Shown: piece after piece, positions 18,028 through 26,039 of the stretch
Layout: each line of letters begins with the position of its first letter
Numbering within the stretch: the first letter of the stretch is position 1
From: Streptomyces nitrosporeus
GTDB lineage: Bacteria; Actinomycetota; Actinomycetes; Streptomycetales; Streptomycetaceae
Assembly (NCBI RefSeq): GCF_008704555.1
Contig: NZ_CP023702.1
Span: forward strand, 4,998,001-5,062,000
Direction: 5' to 3'
Length of the DNA stretch: 64,000 bases
Position numbers and translations under genes: made by a program
The notes under the pieces: generated by a model
The model's database searches: none
What the model saw: the letters and a program-made list of their open reading frames with translations, nothing else
What the model was told of the DNA's origin: nothing

Positions 18028-19185
18028 CTACAGGCCCATGGACTTGGCGATGATCGACTTCATGACCTCGCTGGTGCCGCCGTAGATGCGGTTGACGCGG
18101 TTGTCCGCGTAGAGGCGGGCGATCGGGTACTCGTTCATGTAGCCGTAGCCGCCGTGCAGCTGGAGGCAGCGGTCGATCACGCGGTGCGCGACCTCGGTGC
18201 AGAACAGCTTCGCGGAGGCGGCCTCGGCGGGGGTGAGCTCGCCGGCGTCCAGGGCCTCGATCGCACGGTCGCAGACGGCCTCGGCCGCGTCGACCTCGGC
18301 CTTGCAGGCGGCCAGCTCGAACTTGGTGTTCTGGAACGAGGCGACGGTCTTGCCGAAGACCGTGCGGTCCTGCGTGTACTGCTGGGCGAACCGCACGGCG
18401 GCGGCGGCCTGCGCGTACGCGCCGACGGCGATGCCGAGACGTTCCTGCGGGAGGTTCTGGCCGAGGTAGGAGAAGCCCTTGTTCTCCTCGCCGAGCAGGT
18501 CGCCGACGGGCACCTTGACGTCCACGAAGGCCAGTTCGGCGGTGTCGGAGACCTTCAGGCCCATCTTGTCCAGCTTGCGGCCGACCGAGTAGCCCTCGGA
18601 CTTGGTGTCGACGACGAAGAGCGAGATGCCGTGGCGGCGGTCGTCGGCCTTGGGGGCGTCGGTGCGGGCGCAGACGATGACCCGGTCGGCGTGCACACCG
18701 CCGGTGATGAAGGTCTTGGCGCCGTTGAGGACGTAGTGCGTGCCGTCCTCGGAGAGCTTGGCGGTCGTCTTCATGCCCGCCAGGTCCGAACCGGTGCCCG
18801 GCTCGGTCATGGCTATCGCGTACATCGTCTTCCCGGTGACGAAGTCCGGCAGCCAGCGCTTCTTCTGCTCCTCGGTGGCGTACGCCTTGAGGTAGGGCAG
18901 GCAGAGCAGGACGTGTACGCCGGAACCGCCGAAGGACACACCCGCGCGGGCGGTCTCCTCGTAGATGACGGCCTCGTACTTGAAGGACTCCTCGCCGGCG
19001 CCGCCGTACTCCTCCGGCACCTCGATGCCGAAGATGCCCAGCTCGGCGAGCTTGTAGTAGAAGTCGCGGGGCGCCTGGCCCGCCGCGAACCACTCGTCGT
19101 AGACGGGGACGACCTCGGCCTCGATGAAGGCGCGCAGGGTCTCCCGGAACGCCTCGTGGTCCTCGTTGTAAACCGTACGGCGCAC
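18028..19185 (-). CDS. Acyl-CoA dehydrogenase
   Basis: 385 residues with complete acyl-CoA dehydrogenase architecture: FGIEVPEEYGGAG, YAIAMTEPGTGSDLAG, VLNGAKTFITGG and the C-terminal LQLHGGYGYMNEYPIARLY. The IYGGTSEVMKSIIAKSMGL end is typical of the short/medium-chain or mycobacterial FadE-like group. It is distinct from the dehydrogenase at 6915-8081 in sequence and operon. First gene of a minus-strand unit with tesB and possibly the CDF transporter. An AAGCGCTT palindrome upstream suggests TetR control. Confidence 0.92.
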   Translation of the reverse strand: MRRTVYNEDHEAFRETLRAFIEAEVVPVYDEWFAAGQAPRDFYYKLAELGIFGIEVPEEYGGAGEESFKYEAVIYEETARAGVSFGGSGVHVLLCLPYLKAYATEEQKKRWLPDFVTGKTMYAIAMTEPGTGSDLAGMKTTAKLSEDGTHYVLNGAKTFITGGVHADRVIVCARTDAPKADDRRHGISLFVVDTKSEGYSVGRKLDKMGLKVSDTAELAFVDVKVPVGDLLGEENKGFSYLGQNLPQERLGIAVGAYAQAAAAVRFAQQYTQDRTVFGKTVASFQNTKFELAACKAEVDAAEAVCDRAIEALDAGELTPAEAASAKLFCTEVAHRVIDRCLQLHGGYGYMNEYPIARLYADNRVNRIYGGTSEVMKSIIAKSMGL

Positions 19186-19575
19186 GGGGTGCCTCCTGTG
19201 TCAGCTTCAGCTACAGCTTCGGTCGGAATGGGCTAAGCGCTTGCTCAGGCCACCTCAGAAGTTACCCGGCGGTCATCGCGGCTGTCCAGGGTGATGCCGA
19301 GCACTCCCGCGCCCGGGACCCGCACGTGCCCCCTCCCCGGGGGAGGGCGCGGACGCGTGCCACGGAAAGCTCCGGTCCGTACGCGTACGGAAGCGGCCGG
19401 GGCGGCCTCCCGGACCACTCTGCGGCCGACGCCGCGTTCGTGCCGTGTTCACGCGCCCCACAGCCGGCCCTCATGTCCCCGAAGCCTGCCTGCCCGAACA
19501 TCTGTTGCCCTCGGGACCGGCCGCCCCCTCGGGCGCCGGCCGGTCCGAACCGGCGCTCATCCAGGGGGACATGAG
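19186..19575. other. Divergent intergenic region, 390 bp
   Basis: It separates the acyl-CoA dehydrogenase gene (left) from the membrane-anchored binding protein gene (right). The left end holds a direct repeat CAGCTTCAGCTACAGCTTCG and the GCTAAGCGCTTGC palindrome. The remainder is GC-rich with no credible gene; open frames in it are low-complexity. Confidence 0.5.
19232..19245. promoter_or_regulatory. Candidate TetR operator upstream of acyl-CoA dehydrogenase
   Basis: GCTAAGCGCTTGCT contains the perfect 8-bp palindrome AAGCGCTT with flanking GC pairs. It lies about 50 nt upstream of the dehydrogenase start. GCAAGCGCTTGC-like sites are familiar in front of actinobacterial fatty-acid genes; the regulator is not encoded next to it. 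Confidence 0.4.
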
Positions 19576-21201
19576 ATGTTCGAGACGATCGCCGATTTCT
19601 TCGGCGGGCTGAGCGACGGGCAGATGTGGGCGGCCACCCTGACGGCCGTCGTCTCCTCCGGGTTCGCGGCGTCCTGGCTGAACCGCTACCAGGGATGGCG
19701 GCGCATCAGCTGGAGCGAGGTCTACAACGGTCCGATCAACAAGCACATCAACAGCCGTCCCCCGCACGGCATGTGGCAGATCCACTGGGAAGGCCGGCAG
19801 ATCAGCGAGGGCAGCCTGATCATCCTGGAGGTGCGCAACTCCGGGGTGCAGACCCTCGAACCGGAACACTTCGCGACGCCTCTCGTCTTCACCTTCACCG
19901 GCAAGAAGGTCGTCCACTTCAAGGTCCGGGACGCCAACGAGCCCCTGGAGGCGGCCCTGCGCCCGGCCCAGCGCCCGAGGCTCGTGTCCGACGCCCCCGG
20001 AGGCGGCCACGGCCCGCAGGCCGCCGGGAGAGGCCCCTCCGACACGATCGTCCTGCCCCTGTTCACCCTCAACCGGCGCGAGTACTTCCGGCTCCTGGTG
20101 CTGCTGGAGGACGACGGAACGGGGAACTCGCCGAAACCCCTCAAGATCACTTCGGGCGGGACGCTGAAGGGCGGCCGCATCAAGCGGACGGCGGGGCGGG
20201 CCAGACGCCGCTGGGCGACCGCCGTCGCCGTGGCACTCGTCGCCGCGACGAGCCTGGGCGCGGGCATGTACGCCAACGCCAGGAGCCTCAGGCTGGACGC
20301 CACCTGCTCCCAGGGCACGCTCACCCTCGCCGGCTCCACCGCCTTCTCACCCGTCGCCCACCAGGTCAAGGAGAGGTACGAGGAGCGGTGCCCCGACGCC
20401 ACCGTGGTGCTGGAGGCGACCAACAGCGGCGAAGGGGTGGACCGGCTGCGCCGGTACCCGACCGGAGCGCGGATCGCGATGGTGGACACCGTGCCCGGCC
20501 AGGAACCGGAAGAGGGCCTCGACGCCCACCACGCCGGTGTCATCGTCTACGCGGTGGTCGCCCACCGGGCCCTGGAGGACGACCTGGGCGAAGAGGTCTG
20601 GGACGAGGGCCTGAGCCACGACCGGCTCCGGCGGGTGTTCACCGGGGGCGGCCTCGGCCAGGACGGCGGGCGCCCCGCCCATCCGTCCGTGGCGGTGGTC
20701 CGCGCCGACGGATCGGGCACCCGCAACGCCTTCGAGAAGAGGGTGCTGGGCGCGAAGAGCCCCAGGAGGACCGCACCCTGCGGGACCGGCTCGACGGGGG
20801 TCTGCTCCGTGACCTCCACGATGGAACTGCTCCGCTACGTCAACCGGACGCCGGGCGCCATCGGGTACGCGGAGGCCGACGCGCTGCCGTTCTTCCCCAA
20901 CGTGCGGAGCGTGCCGATCGACAGCAACACCCCCACCGGGGAGAACGTCCTCAACGGCGACTACGACTTCTGGGCCAGGGAAGTCCTCTACACCCGGCAG
21001 GGGGCGACCGGGCTCGCGGGGAACTTCCTGGACTTCCTCAGCAGCCGGGGCATGTCGAAGGTCCTCGAAGGCCGGGGGTTTCTGACCTGCCGGGAGCTGG
21101 AGGACGCCAGGAACACGGAGGCGAGGTGCGGCGCGGCCCGGCAGGGCCGCCTGCCGGGCCGCGCCACCGCACAGGGGGCCCGGCTCCGGGCACGCCCATG
21201 A
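19576..21201 (+). CDS. Membrane-anchored PstS/phosphate-binding-like protein with a cytosolic insertion
   Basis: 541 residues with an unusual layout. A first hydrophobic segment covers about residues 17-35. A cytosolic-looking domain of about 175 residues follows (ISWSEVYNGPINKH, LEVRNSGVQTLEPEHF), then a second membrane helix at about 213-233 after basic RRR. The rest is a periplasmic-binding-protein type II domain: LTLAGSTAFSPVAHQVKERY resembles the PstS phosphate loop, and ADGSGTRNAFEKRVLG plus GAIGYAEADALPF are also PstS-like. No lipobox is present. It may sense an extracellular anion and signal inward. No transporter genes accompany it. ATG 19576 follows a GGGGG run; an ATG 5 nt earlier is out of frame. 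Confidence 0.6.
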   Translation: MFETIADFFGGLSDGQMWAATLTAVVSSGFAASWLNRYQGWRRISWSEVYNGPINKHINSRPPHGMWQIHWEGRQISEGSLIILEVRNSGVQTLEPEHFATPLVFTFTGKKVVHFKVRDANEPLEAALRPAQRPRLVSDAPGGGHGPQAAGRGPSDTIVLPLFTLNRREYFRLLVLLEDDGTGNSPKPLKITSGGTLKGGRIKRTAGRARRRWATAVAVALVAATSLGAGMYANARSLRLDATCSQGTLTLAGSTAFSPVAHQVKERYEERCPDATVVLEATNSGEGVDRLRRYPTGARIAMVDTVPGQEPEEGLDAHHAGVIVYAVVAHRALEDDLGEEVWDEGLSHDRLRRVFTGGGLGQDGGRPAHPSVAVVRADGSGTRNAFEKRVLGAKSPRRTAPCGTGSTGVCSVTSTMELLRYVNRTPGAIGYAEADALPFFPNVRSVPIDSNTPTGENVLNGDYDFWAREVLYTRQGATGLAGNFLDFLSSRGMSKVLEGRGFLTCRELEDARNTEARCGAARQGRLPGRATAQGARLRARP

Positions 21202-21213
21202 TGGGATGGGGCT

Positions 21214-21606
21214 GTGAGCCGCGCCGCAGAAGAGACCAACCGCCGAATGCTCCGGGCGCGGGACGCGATGGACCGTGACTACGCGCAGCCGCTGGACATC
21301 CCCGCGCTGGCCCGTATCGCACATGTCTCACCGGCACATTTCATCCGGACCTTCCGGAGCACGTTCGGGGAGACCCCTCACCGTTACCTGCAACGACGCC
21401 GGGTGGAACGGGCGATGTTCCTGCTGCGCGAGACGAGCCGCAGTATCACGGACATCGGCTTCGAGGTCGGCTACACCAGCCCCGGCACCTTCAGCCGCAC
21501 GTTCCGCGACATCACCGGCCGGCCGCCTCGGACCTACCGCAAGGAAGCCGTGGCCGTCGGTGTGCCGACGTGCTTCACGATGGCCTGGACCCGGCCGGGC
21601 GGCTGA
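21214..21606 (+). CDS. AraC-family regulator, DNA-binding domain only
   Basis: 130 residues, starting at GTG 21214 behind GGATGGGG. Almost the whole protein is the double helix-turn-helix: LDIPALARIAHVSPAHFIRTF and ITDIGFEVGYTSPGTFSRTF. No sensor domain is attached; the C-terminal about 20 residues (VPTCFTMAWTRP) are short. In many actinobacteria such stand-alone AraC proteins precede a VOC-superfamily gene, as here (93 nt downstream). It probably activates that gene. Confidence 0.88.
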   Translation: MSRAAEETNRRMLRARDAMDRDYAQPLDIPALARIAHVSPAHFIRTFRSTFGETPHRYLQRRRVERAMFLLRETSRSITDIGFEVGYTSPGTFSRTFRDITGRPPRTYRKEAVAVGVPTCFTMAWTRPGG

Positions 21607-21699
21607 CCGTGCCGCGGGGACGCGCGGGGGAGGGGCCGCCCCGGAGACCGAGCACTTCTGGATAAGTTTTCGCCGCGGCCGCTCGGTAGCGTGAACGCC

Positions 21700-22110
21700 A
21701 TGTTCAACGCCATCACGCAGTCGCAGATATACGTCCTCGACCAGGACCAGGCCCACGAGTTCTACGTCGGAAAGCTGGGGCTGGAGGTCGTCGCGGACAT
21801 CGACATGGGGTTCATGCGCTGGCTGACCGTCAGCGTCCCCGGCCACCCCGAACGGCAGATCCTTCTGGAGAAGCCCGGTGCGCCGGCGATGTCCGAGGAG
21901 ACAGCCGAGCAGGTGCGCGAGCTGGTGACCAAGGGGGCCATGGGCGGCTGGCTCATCTTCACCACGGACGACTGCCGTAAGACCTACGAAACCCTGCTGG
22001 ACAAGGGGGTGGAGTTCACCGAGGAGCCCACCGAGCGTCCGTACGGCACGGACTGCGGTCTGCGCGACCCCTTCGGCAACCGGATCCGTTTCACCCAGCC
22101 GAAGGCCTGA
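21700..22110 (+). CDS. VOC (glyoxalase/bleomycin-resistance) superfamily protein
   Basis: 136 residues, one VOC beta-alpha-beta-beta-beta repeat pair: SQIYVLDQDQAHEFYVGKLG at the start and GTDCGLRDPFGNRIRFTQ at the end. VOC proteins bind a metal with His/Glu/Gln side chains and act as glyoxalases, dioxygenases, isomerases or resistance proteins; the activity here is unknown. ATG 21700 is preferred over GTG 21691 because a TAGCGT-like -10 sits just upstream, which would give a leaderless message. The AraC gene immediately before is the likely regulator. Confidence 0.85.
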   Translation: MFNAITQSQIYVLDQDQAHEFYVGKLGLEVVADIDMGFMRWLTVSVPGHPERQILLEKPGAPAMSEETAEQVRELVTKGAMGGWLIFTTDDCRKTYETLLDKGVEFTEEPTERPYGTDCGLRDPFGNRIRFTQPKA

Positions 22111-22147
22111 AAAGCGTTCCGGGAGCCCCGCCCGGGGCATGCCCGAA

Positions 22148-22186
22148 GCACGGCTCCGGCGTGGGACACCCCCGCCGGAGCCGTGC
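22148..22186. terminator. Bidirectional terminator
   Basis: Perfect 14-bp stem (22148-22161 with 22173-22186) with an 11-nt loop between the convergent VOC gene and the I36-type secreted protein gene. Confidence 0.75.
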
Positions 22187-22209
22187 CGCACGCTCTGTCG
22201 CTCCGGCCC

Positions 22210-22581
22210 CTACTGGGGCTGGAAGGAGCGGATCTGGTAGTTGCCCTGGAGGTTGCCGCCGTTGCCGTTCGGCGTCGAACCGACCCGGGAGTTGTAGTTG
22301 GTGCCGGTGTAGTACTGCACACGGTGACCGGCGGAGTTCCACACGGACCGGACGTTCTGGCCGCGCTGGATGAAGGAGCAGTCGTCGGCGGTGTTCGCCT
22401 TCCGGTCCTGGGACCACTGACAGCGGGTACCGCCGCCGTTCCAGTCGCTGTAGATGCAGAAGTAACCGGCGGAGCAGCTGTACGCGGGGGCGGGCGCGGA
22501 CTCTGCGGCGGTCGCGGGGCCGGAGCCCAGTCCGAAGGTCAGGGCGAGGGCGGTGGCGGCCAGTGCGGTGAGGCGGTTCAA
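22210..22581 (-). CDS. Secreted peptidase-inhibitor-family I36-like protein
   Basis: 123 residues. A Sec signal peptide (MNRLTALAATALALTFGLG..., cleavage probably near ATAAES) precedes a small disulphide-rich beta/gamma-crystallin-like domain. GYFCIYSDWNGGGTRCQWS and DCSFIQRGQNVRSVWN fit the I36 (SMPI-like) family. Some relatives inhibit metalloproteases; many are only crystallin-fold secreted proteins, so inhibition is not certain. Monocistronic, with its own hairpin terminator. Confidence 0.82.
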   Translation of the reverse strand: MNRLTALAATALALTFGLGSGPATAAESAPAPAYSCSAGYFCIYSDWNGGGTRCQWSQDRKANTADDCSFIQRGQNVRSVWNSAGHRVQYYTGTNYNSRVGSTPNGNGGNLQGNYQIRSFQPQ

Positions 22582-22858
22582 GGCGGGACCCTTCCTCTGG
22601 CGGGCGGACCCGGGCGCGGTCGGAGGACCCGGGCCCGCCCTGTTCTGCGGTGATCGGCATCAGAGTGGCACCCCGCCCGGCCGCCCCGACAGCGCCCGAA
22701 CGGGGGGCGCCCGGGGTTCGTGTGATGAGAGAAGTCGCGCCCCCGCGCACCGGGGCACCCGGGTGTCCGAGCGCCGGGACCGGGTGTCAGTGGCGTGGTG
22801 CAGGATCGGACCGGACAGACGGAGCACCGGTCGGAGCAGTCGGAACAGGGGGTGGGTC

Positions 22859-23200
22859 GTGACCGTCACGAACCCGCGTATGAGGGAACACGCGTTTCTG
22901 CACGGGCTGTACGAGGACGCGTACTTCCCGGACCACGTCGTGGACAAGGGCCGGGACATCCTGGTCCGGCTCTGCGAACGCATCGAGGCGGACCGCCCCG
23001 CCGACCTGGCCGCCCTGTACGCGCTCACGCACGCGGCGACCGAGGAGTTCAACGACCTGGAAGCCGAGTTCGAGGCGGCCGGGAGCGAGATCGAGACCAC
23101 CGCGCGCGAAGAGATAGGCGAGGACTTCTGGTCCGTCGCGGTCGCGTACGGCTTCGAGGACGCCGATCACGAAGAGCTGATAGCCCCCCGGGACTGGTGA
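22859..23200 (+). CDS. DUF5713 family protein
   Basis: 113 residues from GTG 22859 (GGGGGTGGG just upstream); an ATG 21 nt later is the alternative. The protein is acidic, helical and cytosolic: HGLYEDAYFPDHVVDKGRDI, ALTHAATEEFNDLEAEFEA and FGFEDAD-like end with ELIAPRDW. This matches the DUF5713 family, of unknown function, sometimes found near contact-dependent or immunity-type genes in other phyla; there is no such context here. Its stop overlaps the next GTG (GTGA). Confidence 0.78.
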   Translation: MTVTNPRMREHAFLHGLYEDAYFPDHVVDKGRDILVRLCERIEADRPADLAALYALTHAATEEFNDLEAEFEAAGSEIETTAREEIGEDFWSVAVAYGFEDADHEELIAPRDW

Positions 23201-23784
23201 CGGCGCGCATGGTGGACGAGGGCGACCTGTGGCGAAGACTGGCGGGACTCCTCCCGCCGGCGGACACCGAATCGGTCCTGGAGTGCCGGGAGATCGGCGA
23301 GCAGGAGGCGGGGATCCATCTGCTCGTCTCCCGGCTGTTCGACCAGTGCGTGCCCATCGGCGAGACAGCACGCGCCGAACTCGCGATGCTGGCCGAGGTC
23401 TGGGGCGTACGGGAGGAACTCGCCCCGGACCTGACGCGCATCGCGAGCGGCCCGGAGGGCGAGCCGTCGCCGCTGGAGCTGATCGAGACGGCGGACATGG
23501 AGCCGTTGCGGGGCGCCTCCGTGGGGGGCGGGAAGGCGCTGGACGGCCTCCTGGTCGTCCCATGGATCGCCTGCCCGAGCCGGATCCGCGTACTCGCCCG
23601 CGCCCATCGGCTCGAATGGTGGGGCGGCCTTTCCTGGCTCACCGCGTACTACGTGCTGTTCACACCCGGCGACCCCGCCCACACCCGGGTGTTCGAGACG
23701 GACGCGGCCTGGGAGGCGCTGGGGGAGCTGCGGTACGGGCCGTCAGGGGGTGAGGAGGCCGTCCTTGAGGGCGATGACGAATGA
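23197..23784 (+). CDS. Uncharacterised Streptomyces protein
   Basis: 195 residues from GTG 23197, which overlaps the DUF5713 stop by 4 bp (translational coupling); ATG 23209 is the alternative start. It is acidic, with two hydrophobic but not membrane-like stretches (LDGLLVVPWIACPSRIRVL; LSWLTAYYVLFTPGD). I do not recognise a domain. Its last 42 bases overlap, antisense, the 3' end of the DUF397 gene. Co-expression with the DUF5713 protein is the only functional clue. Confidence 0.65.
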   Translation: MTARMVDEGDLWRRLAGLLPPADTESVLECREIGEQEAGIHLLVSRLFDQCVPIGETARAELAMLAEVWGVREELAPDLTRIASGPEGEPSPLELIETADMEPLRGASVGGGKALDGLLVVPWIACPSRIRVLARAHRLEWWGGLSWLTAYYVLFTPGDPAHTRVFETDAAWEALGELRYGPSGGEEAVLEGDDE

Positions 23785-23964
23785 CGTCCAGCTCGCGGCG
23801 GGGATGAGGAGCGCGGGGCCGTGGGGGGCCTTGGAGTCGCGTACGGGGACGGCGGTGGGGTGGTGGTCGATGACCTCTACGCAGCTGCCGGACTCACTGT
23901 TACTGAAGGACGACTTGCGCCAGCCGTTGAGTGAAGAGGCGCTGGGAATGATGCGCTCAGTCAT
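23743..23964 (-). CDS. DUF397 protein
   Basis: 73 residues: WRKSSFSNSESGSCVEVI, VPVRDSKAPHGPALLIPAASW and FVIALKDG are the standard DUF397 landmarks. These small proteins are almost always paired with an XRE-DUF5753 regulator in Streptomyces, as here (8-bp overlap with the upstream gene). BldB-like developmental roles and toxin-antitoxin-like behaviour have been proposed for such pairs; the exact function is open. Confidence 0.92.
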   Translation of the reverse strand: MTERIIPSASSLNGWRKSSFSNSESGSCVEVIDHHPTAVPVRDSKAPHGPALLIPAASWTSFVIALKDGLLTP

Positions 23965-24751
23965 GCTCTTCGAAGCCCTTCGCTGTCGCCTTGAGCAGTG
24001 CCAGCGATTCCTTCAGTGGCAATGCGTCGCTCAGGGCGAGATTGTAGCGGCCTTGCAGTGCCTCAACCACGGACGGGGCGTCATGCAACTTGCCCATGTG
24101 CAGGCCCTCGCTGTATGCGACCGGCGGTTGATCTTCGAACCACATGAGAGTCAGCATGTTCTCAAGCAATGGGTGATATCCGAGTGAGAACGGAATGATG
24201 TGTGCTCGGATGCGTGTGCTCTCTACCAGTTCCACGATGTGATTGAGCTGTTCGGCCATGAGTTGCGGATTCCCGATCGGACGTCGCAGGACAGCCTCGT
24301 CCAGAAGGGCCCAGACCACTGGTGCCGTCGGATTGCGGAGGATCTGGGATCGGTCGAGTCGTGCGACGACAGCCTTGTCACGCTCGATTTGGTCCAGTGG
24401 AGGGAACCCCATGCCCAGCACGGCACGTGCGTACTTCTCGGTCTGGAGAATCCCCGGCACGAAGGAGAGGGCGAACTCGCGGATCACTGTTGCTTGCTGT
24501 TCGAGCTGCCTGGCTGCCTCGAAGTAGTCGGCGACTGCCGCGTTCTGCTCGGGCAGGAAGCTGCTCAACACGTTCCCCGTGTTCAGGGCCATGTCCAGCC
24601 GCCGGGCATCTTCCTGGGAGGGGATTCGGCGGCCCGCCTCGATGTGCGAGATGTGCGAGCGCGTCATGATCGCCATGTCGGCCAGCTGCTGCTGCGTCAG
24701 TCCCGCCGCTTCGCGCTGTGCCCGTAGCCAGTCCCCATAGGTGTTACTCAA
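23957..24751 (-). CDS. XRE-family regulator with DUF5753 domain
   Basis: 264 residues. The N-terminal lambda-repressor-like HTH (LRAQREAAGLTQQQLADMA, SHISHIEAGRR) covers residues about 8-65. The DUF5753 domain follows: FVPGILQTEKYARAVL, ALLDEAVLRRPIGNPQLM and QPPVAYSEGLHMGKLHD. It is the usual partner of the DUF397 protein encoded immediately downstream with an 8-bp overlap. The base composition is a little lower in GC than the neighbours (for example 24000-24250), suggesting more recent mobility of this cassette. Confidence 0.93.
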   Translation of the reverse strand: MSNTYGDWLRAQREAAGLTQQQLADMAIMTRSHISHIEAGRRIPSQEDARRLDMALNTGNVLSSFLPEQNAAVADYFEAARQLEQQATVIREFALSFVPGILQTEKYARAVLGMGFPPLDQIERDKAVVARLDRSQILRNPTAPVVWALLDEAVLRRPIGNPQLMAEQLNHIVELVESTRIRAHIIPFSLGYHPLLENMLTLMWFEDQPPVAYSEGLHMGKLHDAPSVVEALQGRYNLALSDALPLKESLALLKATAKGFEEHD

Positions 24752-24885
24752 CGTCAGCTCCCGTGCGACGAATCGCCTGTCACCAGCAAACCTCTGGCGA
24801 GCCTAGCTCTCCCGGTCTCACTCTGTGTACAGATCGCTACAGAGCGACAGATTCGATCGCACCCTCACACAACGGAGCTGATGAC

Positions 24886-25194
24886 GTGCAAGACCAGACA
24901 CCAGGAATCCCACGGCTGCTCCCCTGGGCAGGCCCGGACGGCAAACCCGCCTTCGTGCTCGGGGACGGGACCGGTCCCGTGTCCCGTATGGCGGACAACA
25001 TCGAGAGCGTGCAGTTGGGGATGGCCGCCGATCTGCTGGGCCACGCGGAGGACATGCTGGACGACCTGGACGTCACCCCGGTCCAACTCCGTTTCGTGAC
25101 CGCCCGCATGGCGGAGGCGCTGCGCGATGTGCACCGGATCGCGGAGATCCGGGGCGATCGCCTGGCCGCGCTGCTGGGTGGTCCAAAGGGCTGA
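24886..25194 (+). CDS. Small conserved Streptomyces protein next to the XRE/DUF397 pair
   Basis: 102 residues from GTG 24886, with GGAG 9 nt upstream. It is acidic: PRLLPWAGPDGKPAFVLGD at the start, then helical (MAADLLGHAEDMLDDLD, VTARMAEALRDVHRIAEIRG). No known domain is evident to me. It is divergent from the XRE gene, and the 134-nt spacer could serve both, so it may be a target or accessory of that regulator. Confidence 0.65.
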   Translation: MQDQTPGIPRLLPWAGPDGKPAFVLGDGTGPVSRMADNIESVQLGMAADLLGHAEDMLDDLDVTPVQLRFVTARMAEALRDVHRIAEIRGDRLAALLGGPKG

Positions 25195-25261
25195 GCGGAC
25201 CGGGGGCCGAGCGGGAAGGGCGGCCCGGGGTTGTGCGGGCCGCCGGGGGCCGGTGTGGCGG

Positions 25262-25672
25262 TCAGGCGTCGAGTACGGCCGCCACGGCCTCGATCTCCAC
25301 GAGCTGGTCGTAGTACCCGAGGACGGTGACTCCCATCAGGGTGCTCGGCACGTCATGGTCACCGAAGCCGGCCCGGACCACGTCCCAGGCGGTCACCAGG
25401 TCCTCCTGGCGGGTGGTGGCGACGAGGACCCGGGTGCTGATGACGTCCTCCAGACCGGCGCCCGCGTCGGCGAGCGCGGTCCGCATGTTCTCCAGGGCCT
25501 TGGCCGCCTGGCCGGCGTAGTCGCCGACGGCCGCCGTCGTGCCGTCCTCGTTCAGCGGGCACGCCCCGGCGAGGAAGATCAGCCGGGCGTCGGCGGGGGC
25601 GGTGGCGGCGTAGGCGTAATCGGCCACGTCGGACAGGGTGGAGGAACGGATGAGCGTGACGGCGCGGGGCAT
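25262..25672 (-). CDS. RidA family (YjgF/YER057c/UK114) protein
   Basis: 136 residues. GACPLNEDGTTAAVGDYAGQAAKALENM and VISTRVLVAT fit the RidA fold; FLAGACPLNEDG corresponds to the usual 'SGQ.pld..G' strand. The conserved active-site Arg is probably in STRVLVAT. RidA enzymes hydrolyse reactive enamines/imines; more divergent members have other roles. Here the G-Q/L-P pocket sequence is altered (AGACPL), so deaminase activity is uncertain. The ATG at 25672 begins the domain; the longer upstream frame runs through the transposase relic on the other strand and is rejected. Confidence 0.82.
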   Translation of the reverse strand: MPRAVTLIRSSTLSDVADYAYAATAPADARLIFLAGACPLNEDGTTAAVGDYAGQAAKALENMRTALADAGAGLEDVISTRVLVATTRQEDLVTAWDVVRAGFGDHDVPSTLMGVTVLGYYDQLVEIEAVAAVLDA

Positions 25673-25796
25673 GGCGGGTCGGGCCTCTTTCCTGGGGCGG
25701 TTTTCCATGTTCGCAGGGCCGGGGAACGCGGGCAGGGGATTTTTTCCGCCCGGCCCCGCCCGGTCCCACCGGGGCGGGTATCGAGACGGATCTTGA

Positions 25797-25991
25797 GCTG
25801 CGAACCGCGAGAAGCCCGGTTCCCTCGGCGGACGGCCGGGTTCAACGCCGAGGACCACAAGGCCCGGCATGCCGTCGAGTGCGGCATCAACCGCCTCGAC
25901 AAGGAATCGGGTTGTGGCCACGGGACACGACGAGCTCGCGGGCCGCCACGAGGCCACTGTCCTCGTAGCGGCCGTCAGCGAATGGCGGTGA
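25797..25991 (+). pseudogene. Decayed IS5-family transposase C-terminal fragment
   Basis: Three reading-frame pieces together spell the end of a Streptomyces IS5-type transposase. ANREKPGSLGGRPG (from 25800) is in one frame. [19 protein letters not shown] (25841-25897) is in a second. [20 protein letters not shown] followed by AAVSEWR and a stop (25908-25991) is back in the first. Intact relatives, from memory, read [39 protein letters not shown] across this part, written here only as a family pattern in pieces. At least two indels and a missing N-terminus make it a relic. I could not find clear terminal inverted repeats. Confidence 0.8.
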
Positions 25992-26039
25992 CCAGCTCAA
26001 TCAGGGGCGACGGACGGACGTCCGTGGAGTGGTGGAGGT

